Origin: Prorocentrum cordatum
Lineage: Eukaryota > Sar > Dinophyceae > Prorocentrales > Prorocentraceae
NCBI GenBank assembly: GCA_963575745.1
Contig: CAUYUJ010017797.1
Location: 26,253-90,252 of the forward strand
Length of the DNA stretch: 64,000 nucleotides
Direction of reading: 5' to 3'
This document shows, piece by piece, positions 30,835 to 40,376 of the stretch. The first letter of the stretch is position 1; each line of letters begins with the position of its first letter. The notes below the pieces were generated by a model. That model was not told the DNA's origin, did not search any database, and saw only the letters and a list, made by a program, of their open reading frames with translations. Position numbers and translations under genes: made by a program.

Positions 30835-32931
30835 TCATCTCCCCTGGACCTGGGGATGGAGACAGCCTCCAATGCCGCCCACGCCCGGGCACAATACCGC
30901 TGGGCCGCGCGATCGACCCGCGGTTCGCCCTGCGCGGCCCGCAATGGCAACCGACGCCGGACTGGCGCGCGCTCCCGCCTCTGCTGGTCGCTTGTTTTTG
31001 CCGGCAACTTTCGGCGCTCTGCGTGGACTCGCAGGCGCAGGCAACGCGTTCCCACGCAAACCGCCCGGCGCTTTACCGCGCCCCCCCCGCTTTGCACGCG
31101 GTGCCCCCGACGCGAGGGTTTGCGCAGCGCGCGCACGCGCGCCCGGCGCTTCGGCGCCCGCCCCCCCCTCACCGCTCTTACCCGCGGCGCCCCCGTCGGC
31201 AGGACCCCGACAATTGGGTGGAGGCGCGCCCGGCGCTTTACCGCGCCCCACCCGCTGTCCACGCGGGGCCACGATTATCCGGAGAAACTTCTGCCGCCTC
31301 AACTCCTCGACGACCGACGGGGGCAAGAACGCGGCCTTCTCACGAACGGTCGACACCGCCACCCGCTGCTGCGCCTCTTTCTCTAGGTCGGCCAACATTA
31401 CTTTTCCTGGCGCAGAACTCGCCCAGCATCGCACTTGCTCCCACTGCACTGGGGCCTCCAGATCGGTCCGCAGGCACGACAACACTCCGGCCATGTGCAG
31501 GCGCGTGCACATCTCGGCTTGCCGCCGACGCGCATTATACACGATCGGCATCTGGTTCCGACGGGAGTTGTCTCCCCCCTCCGTCCAACCGCCCGAGATG
31601 ACTCGGGCTTCCCAGTCCAATTGTATCGCGCTCGCCCATGTAGGCCCAGCCCGGCGCAAACTGTACGAAGTCACAAGATCCAACTGGGAATCGTCCGCTA
31701 GCGAGCCTCGGAATACTTCCTTCAGCGATCGGTTAAAGGCACCCAACTTCACCGGCGCGCCGGAAACTGGATCGAAGACGAGCCCCGTCGGCACAGCCCT
31801 TCCTGCTCGATCTTCCCGCGCCGCCAACTTGTGCCAACCATCCCACAAGGCGTCAGCGGCGGACCGCGCGCCACCTAGCCGCCTCGGCAAGCACCAATCG
31901 AACGAAGGTCGCCCCTGTCGCTTTCCCTGCTTCCCCCTCGATGCGCGGAACCAGCAAAAATAAACAGACTTCTCTAAAGGCCTAGAGCGCAGCAGGTGCG
32001 TGTACCTCACCCACGCGAATACCACCGCCAGCATCCCAGCCGCGAGCATGACTTGCCCAGGCGTTCTCGCGCCATCCAGGAAATCGATCACATGGTAAAT
32101 CATCTCGGGTTCGACGACAGTGGCCTGGGCCGGCGGTGCTACGGTTCCACTGCCTGGATCACGTGGCACAGGGCGAAACGCATCGTCCAGGCAGAAAGGC
32201 GCTTTCAAATGTACGCACATCCACTTCAAGGCGTTCCAGATCCTGACGCCGGACGTCCGTGCGATCGAGAGCTTATGCACGAACTCGGCGACTGCCATGG
32301 GTTGCCGCGCCAGACTCGTCGCCGGCTGCCCTTGCCGGCCCGCCCACTCGGCCCACTGCCCCCACACGCGCAAGGCCGTGCGCAGCGTCCCGGATTCGAA
32401 ATTACTCAGCCTAAACACCGCCGCGGACGAGACGTCGGCGAGCATCTCGGCCTGCGCCTCCTGCAACCCCTGCCCGAGGCCGCTTTCCGGGCGCCATTCA
32501 AGCGACACTCGAACTGCGCTGACCGCCAGCTGAACGCGCCCCTCACGCTCTGCCGCCTCCGTCGCCACTGCGGCACAGCGTCTCGGCCGACCGCGGCGCG
32601 CGGCGGTAGGCCCACGCCCTTTCCCCGCCGCGGCCCCCGCGCTCACGGCGGGCGCGGCGGCCGCCGCCGCGCCGCCAAATCGCCCCTCCGCGCAAATGCC
32701 ATGCGCGGGCACCAGCCACGGCGTCACCCGCGCCACGTCCCGAGCCACGGCCCAGGCCGTGGGCACTCCACACTGCTCCGCCTCGTCCGTCGAGCAAAAC
32801 AAATGCGCTAAATCGCCAGCCGACTCCAGTCCCTCTCTCTGCACGAGCGCAGAAAGGGACTCGCGCTCGGAGGAATCGACCCTCCAATCTAAGAACTCTT
32901 CGATGAAGAGCTCTCCGCGCTGCCCGGCCAT
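30835..32931 (-). CDS. Tyrosine recombinase of the DIRS-like element
   Basis: The start is taken at the internal ATG (MAGQRGELFIEEFLDW). The frame is open further upstream to 33003, inside the 159-bp repeat. A helical core-binding region (ALRVWGQWAEWAGRQGQPAT) precedes the catalytic half. Catalytic candidates are Arg in AWVRYTHLLRSRP, the box TSYSLRRAGPTW in place of the usual HxLRR, Trp in GGWTEG, and a terminal Tyr in VYNARRRQAEM. This enzyme would integrate the circular cDNA intermediate. The C-terminal third (below about 31300) becomes Gly/Ala/Arg-rich and contains two related short GC-rich inserts, so the real 3' end may be spliced differently. Confidence 0.65.
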   Translation of the reverse strand: MAGQRGELFIEEFLDWRVDSSERESLSALVQREGLESAGDLAHLFCSTDEAEQCGVPTAWAVARDVARVTPWLVPAHGICAEGRFGGAAAAAAPAVSAGAAAGKGRGPTAARRGRPRRCAAVATEAAEREGRVQLAVSAVRVSLEWRPESGLGQGLQEAQAEMLADVSSAAVFRLSNFESGTLRTALRVWGQWAEWAGRQGQPATSLARQPMAVAEFVHKLSIARTSGVRIWNALKWMCVHLKAPFCLDDAFRPVPRDPGSGTVAPPAQATVVEPEMIYHVIDFLDGARTPGQVMLAAGMLAVVFAWVRYTHLLRSRPLEKSVYFCWFRASRGKQGKRQGRPSFDWCLPRRLGGARSAADALWDGWHKLAAREDRAGRAVPTGLVFDPVSGAPVKLGAFNRSLKEVFRGSLADDSQLDLVTSYSLRRAGPTWASAIQLDWEARVISGGWTEGGDNSRRNQMPIVYNARRRQAEMCTRLHMAGVLSCLRTDLEAPVQWEQVRCWASSAPGKVMLADLEKEAQQRVAVSTVREKAAFLPPSVVEELRRQKFLRIIVAPRGQRVGRGKAPGAPPPNCRGPADGGAAGKSGEGGAGAEAPGARARAAQTLASGAPRAKRGGRGKAPGGLRGNALPAPASPRRAPKVAGKNKRPAEAGARASPASVAIAGRAGRTAGRSRGPAVLCPGVGGIGGCLHPQVQGR
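31062..31249 (-). repeat. 23-bp motif repeated 165 bp apart in the recombinase 3' part
   Basis: cgcccggcgctttaccgcgc plus ccc occurs at 31062-31084 and 31227-31249. Each copy is surrounded by partial inverted repeats (cgcaaacc/ggtttgcg; gggtgg/ccaccc). These may be further introner-like inserts, but the frame does not demand it. Confidence 0.5.
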
Positions 32932-32949
32932 CAAGCAGCACACAAGCAA

Positions 32950-33108
32950 GAAACAAACCAACAGCAACCGCTGTCGCCAACGCGCTTTGCTCGCACGATC
33001 CAATTGCGCGCTCTGATGCGCGCAGTCCCTGCGAGCGCGCGCGGGCGTCCCCTTCTGTCATGATTATGGTTCCCTGACCCGAGCCTCCCCGAGCCTAAAG
33101 TCAACGCA
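32950..33108 (-). repeat. 159-bp direct repeat, proximal copy
   Basis: Perfect match to 25270-25428. The open frame of the recombinase extends into this copy. Confidence 0.95.
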
Positions 33109-33452
33109 GGAACGCAACGAGGCATGCTCGCCCCGGGCCGCCCACCCAAGGCGCGCGCGACTTGAGATGGTTTCGAGCAGTCTCGATTCTGGGAATATGC
33201 TGGCCGCCTCATGTGGCTGGGAAAGACAAAGGGAGGGGGGCGGGGAGGGGGGCAAAATGGTTGAGAGAAGCATGCCAGGAGCAGCCAGGCACACACCTCC
33301 GTTGGCGACCATCGTCGGTTAGCAACGTTGCTTGTAGCCTCTTGAAATGCATTTTTCGTCCTCCTGCCCCCACCCTGACCAACATCCCCCCACCCCACAC
33401 ACACATATACGATTCCCTCGCCCTTCTCATCCTCATCCTCCTTTCGGGGGCG

Positions 33453-33623
33453 CGCAAACATGGATTAGCGATCCATGGATTTGGCGCGCGGTCGCCAAAT
33501 CCATGGATCGGGGGAGGTGCCCTCCGTAAAATGCGGACGGTGCCGCCTCGTTCGACGGCGGAAGGGATTTCCCATGTAAACGGGACCTGTCGCTAATCTA
33601 CGACTCCGTAATCCATGTTTGCG
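33453..33623. mobile_element. Short element with 15-bp terminal inverted repeats and an 18-bp internal hairpin
   Basis: cgcaaacatggatta (33453-33467) is mirrored exactly at 33609-33623. Immediately inside, cgatccatggatttggcg (33469-33486) is mirrored at 33493-33510 with a 6-base loop. At 171 bp with no ORF, it fits a MITE-like non-autonomous element. No clear target duplication is visible. Confidence 0.6.
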
Positions 33624-34765
33624 ATCGCCTGATCCTTCCCTTCATCCATGCACCCAGCTCCTCTTTCTCATGACTCTCTCCTCCCTCCCTCCCTCCCTCC
33701 ATCCTTCCCTCCCTCTGCTAAAAGGGCCGTGCCCGCGCCCCCACAATGCCGCCTCGCTGGGAGGACTCCATCCATCCATCCATCCATCCATCCATCCATC
33801 CATCCATCCATCCATCCTACCTCCCTCCCTTCCTCCCCCCCTCCTCCTCCTCCTCCTCCTCCTCATCCTCCTCCTCCTCCTCCTCCTCCTCCTCCTCCTC
33901 CTCCTCCTCCTCCTCATTTCCTCCTTCTCCCCTTCCTCCTGCCCCTCCTGGGCCCCCCAAAATGTGTGACCCGAACACTGGGCCGCCGAGCCTGGTGAGC
34001 ATCCCCAAGGCCAGCCAGCCGCCGGCCGAGGCGAGGACAATCAACGCGGTCGCAAGAAAGAGCAGCTCGCTCGCCTCGCCGCCCTCTTCCGCGACTTCCC
34101 CCTCCTCCTCCTCACCCGCCTCTCCCTCCTCCTCTCCCTCCCTCTCTCTCTCTCTGTCTCGGCCCCTGTGTCGTTCAGGCGCAGCCGCCACCACCCCAAG
34201 GCCGGTCGGCCGTGAGGGGGGGGGCGGATCAAACTAACAAGTCTCCCTTAGCGGCACCGTCTGGTGCGCCAGGGGTGGACCGCGCCCGCCGGCGGGCCGC
34301 GGGTCCTCCTCCCCCTCCTCCTCCTCCTCCTCTTCCTCCTCCTCCTTCTCTTCCTCCTTGTCCTCCTCCTCCTCCTCCTCCTCCTCCTCCTCCTCCTCCG
34401 CCTCGTCCTCCTCCTGTCGGCTGCTGCTGACAATGTTATGGACCCTAGCAATGGAGCTGTGAAGGAGCAGGGCTCGGCCGAGGCCAGTGAAAGGCCCACG
34501 TCAGGAGGGGGTCAGCAGGTGGGCTCTCGCTTGATGCGCTCCCTCGGGCTGGGAAGCCACAGCTGTGGCCAAGTTGCATGGTTTTGTCTCCACTGATGAC
34601 CTCTAATGCGGGAAAGACCCTGCGAGACGACTCAGGTGGAGGTTTCCGAGCTCGGTGACGGCGGCTGAGCTAAAGTGTGTGCCAGACGAGCGAGGGGCAA
34701 CCTGCTGTGCCCACTTTGTCAGCACCCGTAGCACCCTCCTCCTCCTCCTCATCATCCTCCTCTTT
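33624..34765. repeat. CATC, TCC and CTC microsatellites with spacer
   Basis: (CATC)n lies at about 33770-33815, (TCC)n at about 33840-33915, and (CTC)n at about 34310-34400. The intervening sequence shows no recognised gene. Confidence 0.75.
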
Positions 34766-35410
34766 CATTTCCTTTTCTGGTAAATAACTTTTCCCTGTCG
34801 CACCCCGAGGCCAATTTTTAGGGCGGGCCGGGCGTTTCGCCTGAGACTTCCTCACCATTCATGACTCTGGAATTAAAAAAATGACAACAGTTTCACTAAT
34901 AGAGGGCGGGTGGTTTCGAAAATGTGGCTCTCGCCTTAGCGCCGCGCACATTCTTTTTTAACATTTGCAAGAGCTTCACGGATTGAGGGCAGCTCCTTTT
35001 CAAAATGTGGCTCTCGCTTTAGCGCCGCGCACATGCATATTCATATTGTGCAAGAGTTTCACGGGTTCCCATCATAATCGTACCAGACATTGTGTTTTGG
35101 AAAGATTCTGGATGATGCGGGCGCAATAGTTATGTTAATTCGCGGTGTTGAAATTCCAAACATGGCTTTCTGGCACGGTTCCAAACCGTCAGGACGTAGC
35201 AGTCAGGTTGATCCGTGGCGTGGAAAACCCGAGAACAATGTCTTGGCTTGCTTCAAGGTCTTCAAACGGTTGTCTTCCAACGAGGCAATCCCCTCAATGG
35301 AAGTGAACCGTTGTAGGGGCCCATGAAGAAGGAGATTGGAGGGAGGGTTCATTCCAACATCGTTGGACTCTTGGGTTTACACTAGTCCTCCTCCTCCTCG
35401 TCCATTCCTT
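34766..35410 (+). repeat. Interspersed repeat R1, copy 3
   Basis: It starts catttccttttctgg next to a TCC microsatellite and ends at tagtcctcctcctcctcg. It contains sub-repeats of about 75-90 bp, each with cacggattgaggg-like and gtggctctcgc motifs (about 34910-35060). Confidence 0.75.
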
Positions 35411-35682
35411 TTGGGCGCCCGAGTTATCCGGGGTAGCTCGGGTCCGGGGTAACTCGGGCTTGGACTCCCGAAAAAGGAACCCGAGTTATCCCTGACCCGA
35501 GTTACCCCTGATGATTCTGGGGCTCTGGACGCCCGAGTTATCGGGGGTAACTCGGGTCCGGGGTAAGTCGGGCTTGGACTCCCGAAAAACGAACCCGAGT
35601 TAGCCCTGACCCGAGTTACCCCTGATGATTCGGGGCTCTGACTTGGGTTTACACTAGTCCTCCTCCTCCTCGTCCATTCCTT
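35370..35682 (+). repeat. 41-bp perfect direct repeat flanking the 114-bp dimer
   Basis: The 41 bases starting cttgggtttacactagtcct occur at 35370-35410 and 35642-35682. They represent the duplicated end of the R1 copy. Confidence 0.9.
35411..35641. repeat. 114-bp repeat dimer, locus 1
   Basis: Two units start gcccgagttatc at 35417 and 35531. Each holds several copies of cccgagtta/taactcggg in both orientations, so it can fold extensively. The minus strand is open through both units (ESSGVTRVR, NSGSFFG). The same dimer recurs at 54398-54630. Confidence 0.85.
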
Positions 35683-36606
35683 CTCCCAATGAAGAATCCG
35701 CCGACTCCGGAGGCGTGCGCGATCACCCCTCGGGCCTTGTCCTGAGCTCTTCAACCCTGCCCGTGGGCAGAATCCAGCAGAGACCCCTGCAAAAAAGCGC
35801 TGCGGTGCCCCCCCGCCCCGCCCCCACCACGCCTCCATCACCCCACCACGCCTCACAGTGCCAGCTTCCTGGCGCCCCTGGGCACGGGCTCTTAGGGCCT
35901 CCCGCCCTACAAAAACCTCGCTGGCACCTCGTGCACCACGCCTGACGCCGCCAGCCTCCTGGAGCGCAAAGGTTCTAAAGCCACGCAACATGCAAAAACG
36001 TCGCCGGCAAACCCCCCACCACGCCTGACACCGCCAGCCTCCTGGAGCCTCTGTGCACAGGTTCTTAGAGGCCACCCACCCTGCAAAAACGTCGCCGGCA
36101 CGCTCACCTTATGGAGGGGGCGAGGACGATGGGGGAGTCCATTTCCTGGGTCCTGGGCGCCCTCGCTGAGGGAGCGCTGATGCCCTCGTAGCCCAGGTGG
36201 TTGAATGCGTGACGTGGCGTGCAGCGTCGGGGTTGGAAGTGGGGGAAGTGGATGCGGGAATGCCGGGTTGCGGGGCCGGGTGGGGTGGGTGGAAGGGTGC
36301 TGCTGGGCATGCCTCGCAGCCCTTGCGCCGCCCTGAGGCCCGTCAACTGGGAGCCGAGAGCCGCGCTGACCAGGGGGCGAGGGTGCGAGCAGGCCATCAG
36401 ACGCTGCGGCGCTGCTGGTCACAGCCCAGGCCAGTCACCTCGCGGTAGTGCTCGTTTCCGCCTTGGTGGCTGTGCTGCTGGTTGCAGTCGAGTCGCTGCT
36501 GCTGGTCGGAATCGCAGTGCACGTGGTGCTGCTGCTGGTCGCTGGGTAGAGCGTCTGGCGCGGGGTGGGGCAGGGCGCCGTCCTGGTGCTGCTGTCCGCA
36601 GCCCAT
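35683..36606. other. Spacer, no gene recognised
   Basis: A diverged tandem duplication of about 110 bp (cctcctggagc, caaaaacgtcgccggca; 35940-36100) is visible. Nothing else is supported. Confidence 0.45.
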
Positions 36607-38560
36607 GCAGCTGCTGCTGCTGCTGCTGCTGCTGCAGCTGCTGCTGCTGCTGCTGCTGCTGCTCGTCCGTTGATGTGGAACGTCGGGAGCCAGCAGTCGT
36701 GCCAGGCTCAGAAGCCATGCTGGCGTCGAAACTGGAGTCAATGCTGGTGTTGGTGATGACGTAGATGATTGCCCTGGTGCTGGAGACCGCGCCATCTTCG
36801 ATGATTGCGTCGATGTTGAGGTTGATGCTGGCATCGGTGCTGGGGTCGGTGCTACGGTCGGAACTGGTGTCGATGCCGGCTGTGGGACTGGAGTCGCTGC
36901 TGTCTTCAGTGCCTGTTCCGATGCTGGCGTCGCTGGTCGCGTCGATGTCGGGGTACATGCCGGCGCAGGCGCGGACGTCGGCGCCGGCTCCTGTGCCGGA
37001 GAAGGTGTTGTCATCGGTGCTTGCGTCGATGCTTGCTGCGAGCCTGGAGTCACTGCCGTCTTCGCTGCTGGCGCTGGTGCTGGAGTCGATGCTGACTGAG
37101 GTCGGAACTGGCGTCGGTGCTGGGGTCGGTACTGGCGCTGGTGCTGACGCTGCGCTGGCTGCGGTACTCGGGTCACTGCTGTCGTCGGCACTGGTGCCTT
37201 TACTGGCGTCGGTGCTGACGTCGGTGCTGGCGTCGATGCTGGCTTCAGTCCTAACAGTCGACGCCGCTGTCGATGCTGGCGTCGATGCTGGTGCCGACGA
37301 TGTAGTCGATGGTGTGTCCGAAGCTGTTGCTGGTGCTGGCGTCGCTGCTGGTGTTGATTCTGGGGAGAGTGCTCGTGTCGGTGTTGACGTCGGCGCTTGC
37401 ACCGATACTGGGGTCGACGCTGCCATCGTTGCTGGTGCGGATGCTGGCGCCAGTGCTGAGGTCAGCACTTTGGACGATGCCAATGACGGTTCCGATGCTG
37501 ACGTTGAAACTGGTGTCGATGCTGCCGTCGATGCTGTCTTCGCCGGTGGGGTCGGTGGCGTGGTTTCGGGCTCTGATGCTGGAGTCGATACTGTCCGCGG
37601 TGCGCGCGTCGATGCTGGCGTCGATGAGGGCGTCGGTGCTGGCGTCGATGCTGGAGACGACGCCGGCGACGGTGCGGAAGTCGATGCGGGCTCCTGCGAT
37701 GGCGCCGATTCTAGCGGCGATTCGGGGGTCGATGCTGGGCGGGGTGCTGGCGTCGGAGCTGAAAGGTGCTGGTGGTTGACATAGATACTGGCTTCGGTGC
37801 TGGAGTGAGTGGTGTCTGCGATGCTGGTGTTGATGCTGAGATTGAAGGTGGCGTTGGCGGGTCAGCATTCGCGTCTGCGCCGCCACGCACTTCGAAGCCT
37901 CGCGGTGCAAGCTATCGCGCCCCATCCACGCGTCCGATAGCATGGTGGCCGACATGATCGTTAGTGGCGTCGGCAAAGGCTGCAATACTGGTGTCACTGC
38001 TGTCTTCGGTTCTGGTGCCGATGGGGGCGTCGATGCTGGCGTCGACGATGGCGCGAGTGTTATATTTCGGTAGGGCGACGGGTGAAACGCGGGATGGGGC
38101 GTCGGGGAAGGGGCCGGGGGGTGCATCGGAGACGGCGTCGAGGGGAATGTCGGGCATGACGTCGTGCGGGTGGTCGGCGAAGCATGCGTAGGAGGGCTGC
38201 TTTTGATGCTGTCGCGTGGTCGATGCGAGGGTCGACGCTGGCGTGGGTGCTGGCGCCGATGCTGGTGTTGGTCTCGACGTAGATGCTGGCTCCGGTGCTG
38301 CAGTCAGTGCCGCCTCCAATGATGACGTTGGTGCCGGGGTTGGTGCTGGCGTCGGAGCTGGGGTCGATGTTGGCGTTGGTGATGGTGACACTGTTGGCGT
38401 CGATGCTGGCGTCTGTGCTGGTGTCGGTGCTGACTCTGGTCATGAAATATGCATATATTCGATGCTGGCGTCGATGCTTCTGTCAATGCTGTCATCGATG
38501 CTGGAATCGGTCCTGGTGTCGATGCTGATGTCTTTGTTGGCTTCGGTGATGCCGTCGATG
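36607..38560. repeat. GCT triplet run and gatgctggcgtc minisatellite, block 1
   Basis: (GCT)n at 36607-36663 leads into a degenerate 12-base-type repeat (gctggcgtcgat and variants). Because the unit is a multiple of three, several frames on both strands stay open for hundreds of codons (SMLASVLAS, AGVDAGVGAG, ASTDASID). I treat these as repeat by-products. Confidence 0.8.
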
Positions 38561-38940
38561 GCGCTGATCCTCCTCATCGATCGCCTCCTCTACCTCCTCC
38601 TCGACCATGACCTTCGCCCCCCTGGTGATCATCCAGCTTGGCGTCGGGCCCGGCGTCGGCGCCAATCGGAGATGACGCGGACGCTGGCGTCGCGCTTGGC
38701 ACAGGGCTTGGCGTCGGCACCGCCGACGACGCGGGCGCGAACGTCGGACTGGCGGCAGGGTTCGGGCTGGCCCTCGGGACGGTTTTTAGGGGATGCCAAC
38801 CCATCCTCCGCCTGTCGGTGGCGGTCGCTGTTGTGGTGCTGCGGCTGTTGGCGGCGCTGCAGGTCGTAGTCGTGGTGGCGCTGTTGATGGTCGCAGTCGC
38901 GGTGCTCCTGGTCGTCCGGAGAGGCGTCGTGCGGTGTGTC
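38560..38940. repeat. Paralogous segment P, copy 1
   Basis: Matches 42940-43270: both carry ctgatcctcctc, catgaccttcgcc, tcatcc and gcttggcgtcgg-type landmarks in the same order and then ggcgctg(c/g)tggtcg. It sits inside the minisatellite field. Confidence 0.65.
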
Positions 38941-39189
38941 GGGTATGGTGCCGGGGAGGACGTTGTGCTGTTGAGGCCAGCGTGGGTGTTGACATCGGTG
39001 CTGTCGTAAGCGCCAGCGGTGGCGTCGGCACGGGTCGACGCTCAGACGGTTGCTTCTCTGCGGCCGAAGGGGATGCCGAGCGCGGCGCGGGGCTGCGCGA
39101 TTGCCCGTGACCGCCTTGTCGGATGCGATAGCTGTGATGCCGTAGCTCATGGGCCCTCTACTCTCTGGACTGGTCGATGAAGATGCCGC

Positions 39190-40310
39190 GGTCGAGGATG
39201 GGGCCGAAGAGGCTGACAGTGGTGCACAGCGTCGCGTTCGATGCAACGATCAAGGTTCTGCACGTGCATGGTCGATGCTGTGATTGTTGATGCTGGCTCG
39301 CATGCGGGTTCTGGTGCTGGAGTCGATGCTGTCCTCGAGGCGCGCAGCGGTGCTGGCATCGATGAAGGCGTCGCAGGTGGCGTCGATGCTGGATTCAATG
39401 CTGGCCTCGGCCTCAGCGCGGACGTCGATCCTGCAATCCTGGGGTGACATCTGTCTTCGATGCTGACGCCGACACCGGTGTCGATGCTGGCGTCGCTGCT
39501 GGCGTGAGTGCTAACTTCGGCACTGGCGTCGATGCTCGGTAAGTACTGGCGTCGGCGTCGATGCTGCCTTCGAGGCAAGGGGCGCGACTGCCTTTGGTGC
39601 CGGCGTCGACGCGGGCGACGATGCGGTCGTCATCGATGATCTCTGGTGCTGGCGACAGTGGCGGTGTCGGTACTGACTTCGCTGCTGGCTCCGACGGTAG
39701 GGTTTGCGCTGTCTACGATGCTAGTGTCGATGCGGGTGTCGATGCCAGCGGGTGCTGGAGCCAATGGCGTTGCTGGAGATGACGAAGGCGATTGCTCTGG
39801 TGCTGGAGTCAGTGCAGTCTTTGCTGCTGGCGTTGATGCTTGGTGGCGCTGATGCTGGGGTCTACGATGGGGTCGTTGCTGGTGTTAGCGCTGGCGTCGG
39901 TGCTGGCTGCTGTGTTGGAGTCGCTGCCGTCTTGGGTGCTGGTGCCGATGCTGGCCTCGATGCTGGCGTCGTTGCCGGCGCCAGTGCCAGCTTTGGTGCT
40001 GGGGTCTGTGCTGTTGTCGGCGTTGATGTCGGCGTTGGCTCCGGTGCTCGAGTTAGCCCTGTCTTCGATAGTAGCGTCGATGCCGGCGCCGATGTTTGTT
40101 TCGGTGCTGGCGTCGGCGCTCGCGGCAGTGCCAGCGTCGGTGCTGGGGCCGGTGCTGGCGTCGATGCTGGCGTCGTTGCTGGCTTCGATGCGGGGGTCGG
40201 TGCCGGCGTCGATGCTGACGTGCAATCTGGCCCTGGTCGTGGAGTCACTGTTGAATTCGACGCTCTGGTAGATGCTGGCGTCGGTGACGGCGTCGATGCT
40301 GGGGTAGATC
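39190..40310. repeat. gatgctggcgtc minisatellite, block 2
   Basis: Same degenerate unit as 36664-38560. It ends at ttctttttt near 40310. The stretch 38941-39189 before it has no recognised gene. Confidence 0.8.
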
Positions 40311-40376
40311 TTTCTTTTTTCTTTCGGGCGATTTCACTGCCCCTGGTGACTCTGATCTACTTTGGCTTCCGCTCAC

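Larger units (their letters stand above)
25270..33108 (-). mobile_element. DIRS-like tyrosine-recombinase retroelement with 159-bp direct repeats
   Basis: The element, about 7.8 kb, is read on the minus strand. Its order is recombinase (32931-30835), Gag (30176-28844), then RT/RNase H (28614-25917). A 159-bp sequence identical at 25270-25428 and 32950-33108 bounds it. RT plus RNase H together with a tyrosine recombinase and no integrase defines the DIRS order (known). Those elements use split direct or inverted repeats, not LTRs. Placing the recombinase first is unusual, since it normally follows RT/RNase H. The perfect identity of the repeats argues for a fairly recent event. Confidence 0.7.

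Noticed and set aside
25270-33108. Ordinary LTR retrotransposon
   Set aside because: The repeats are short, lack TG...CA ends and target duplication, and the element has a tyrosine recombinase and no integrase or protease.
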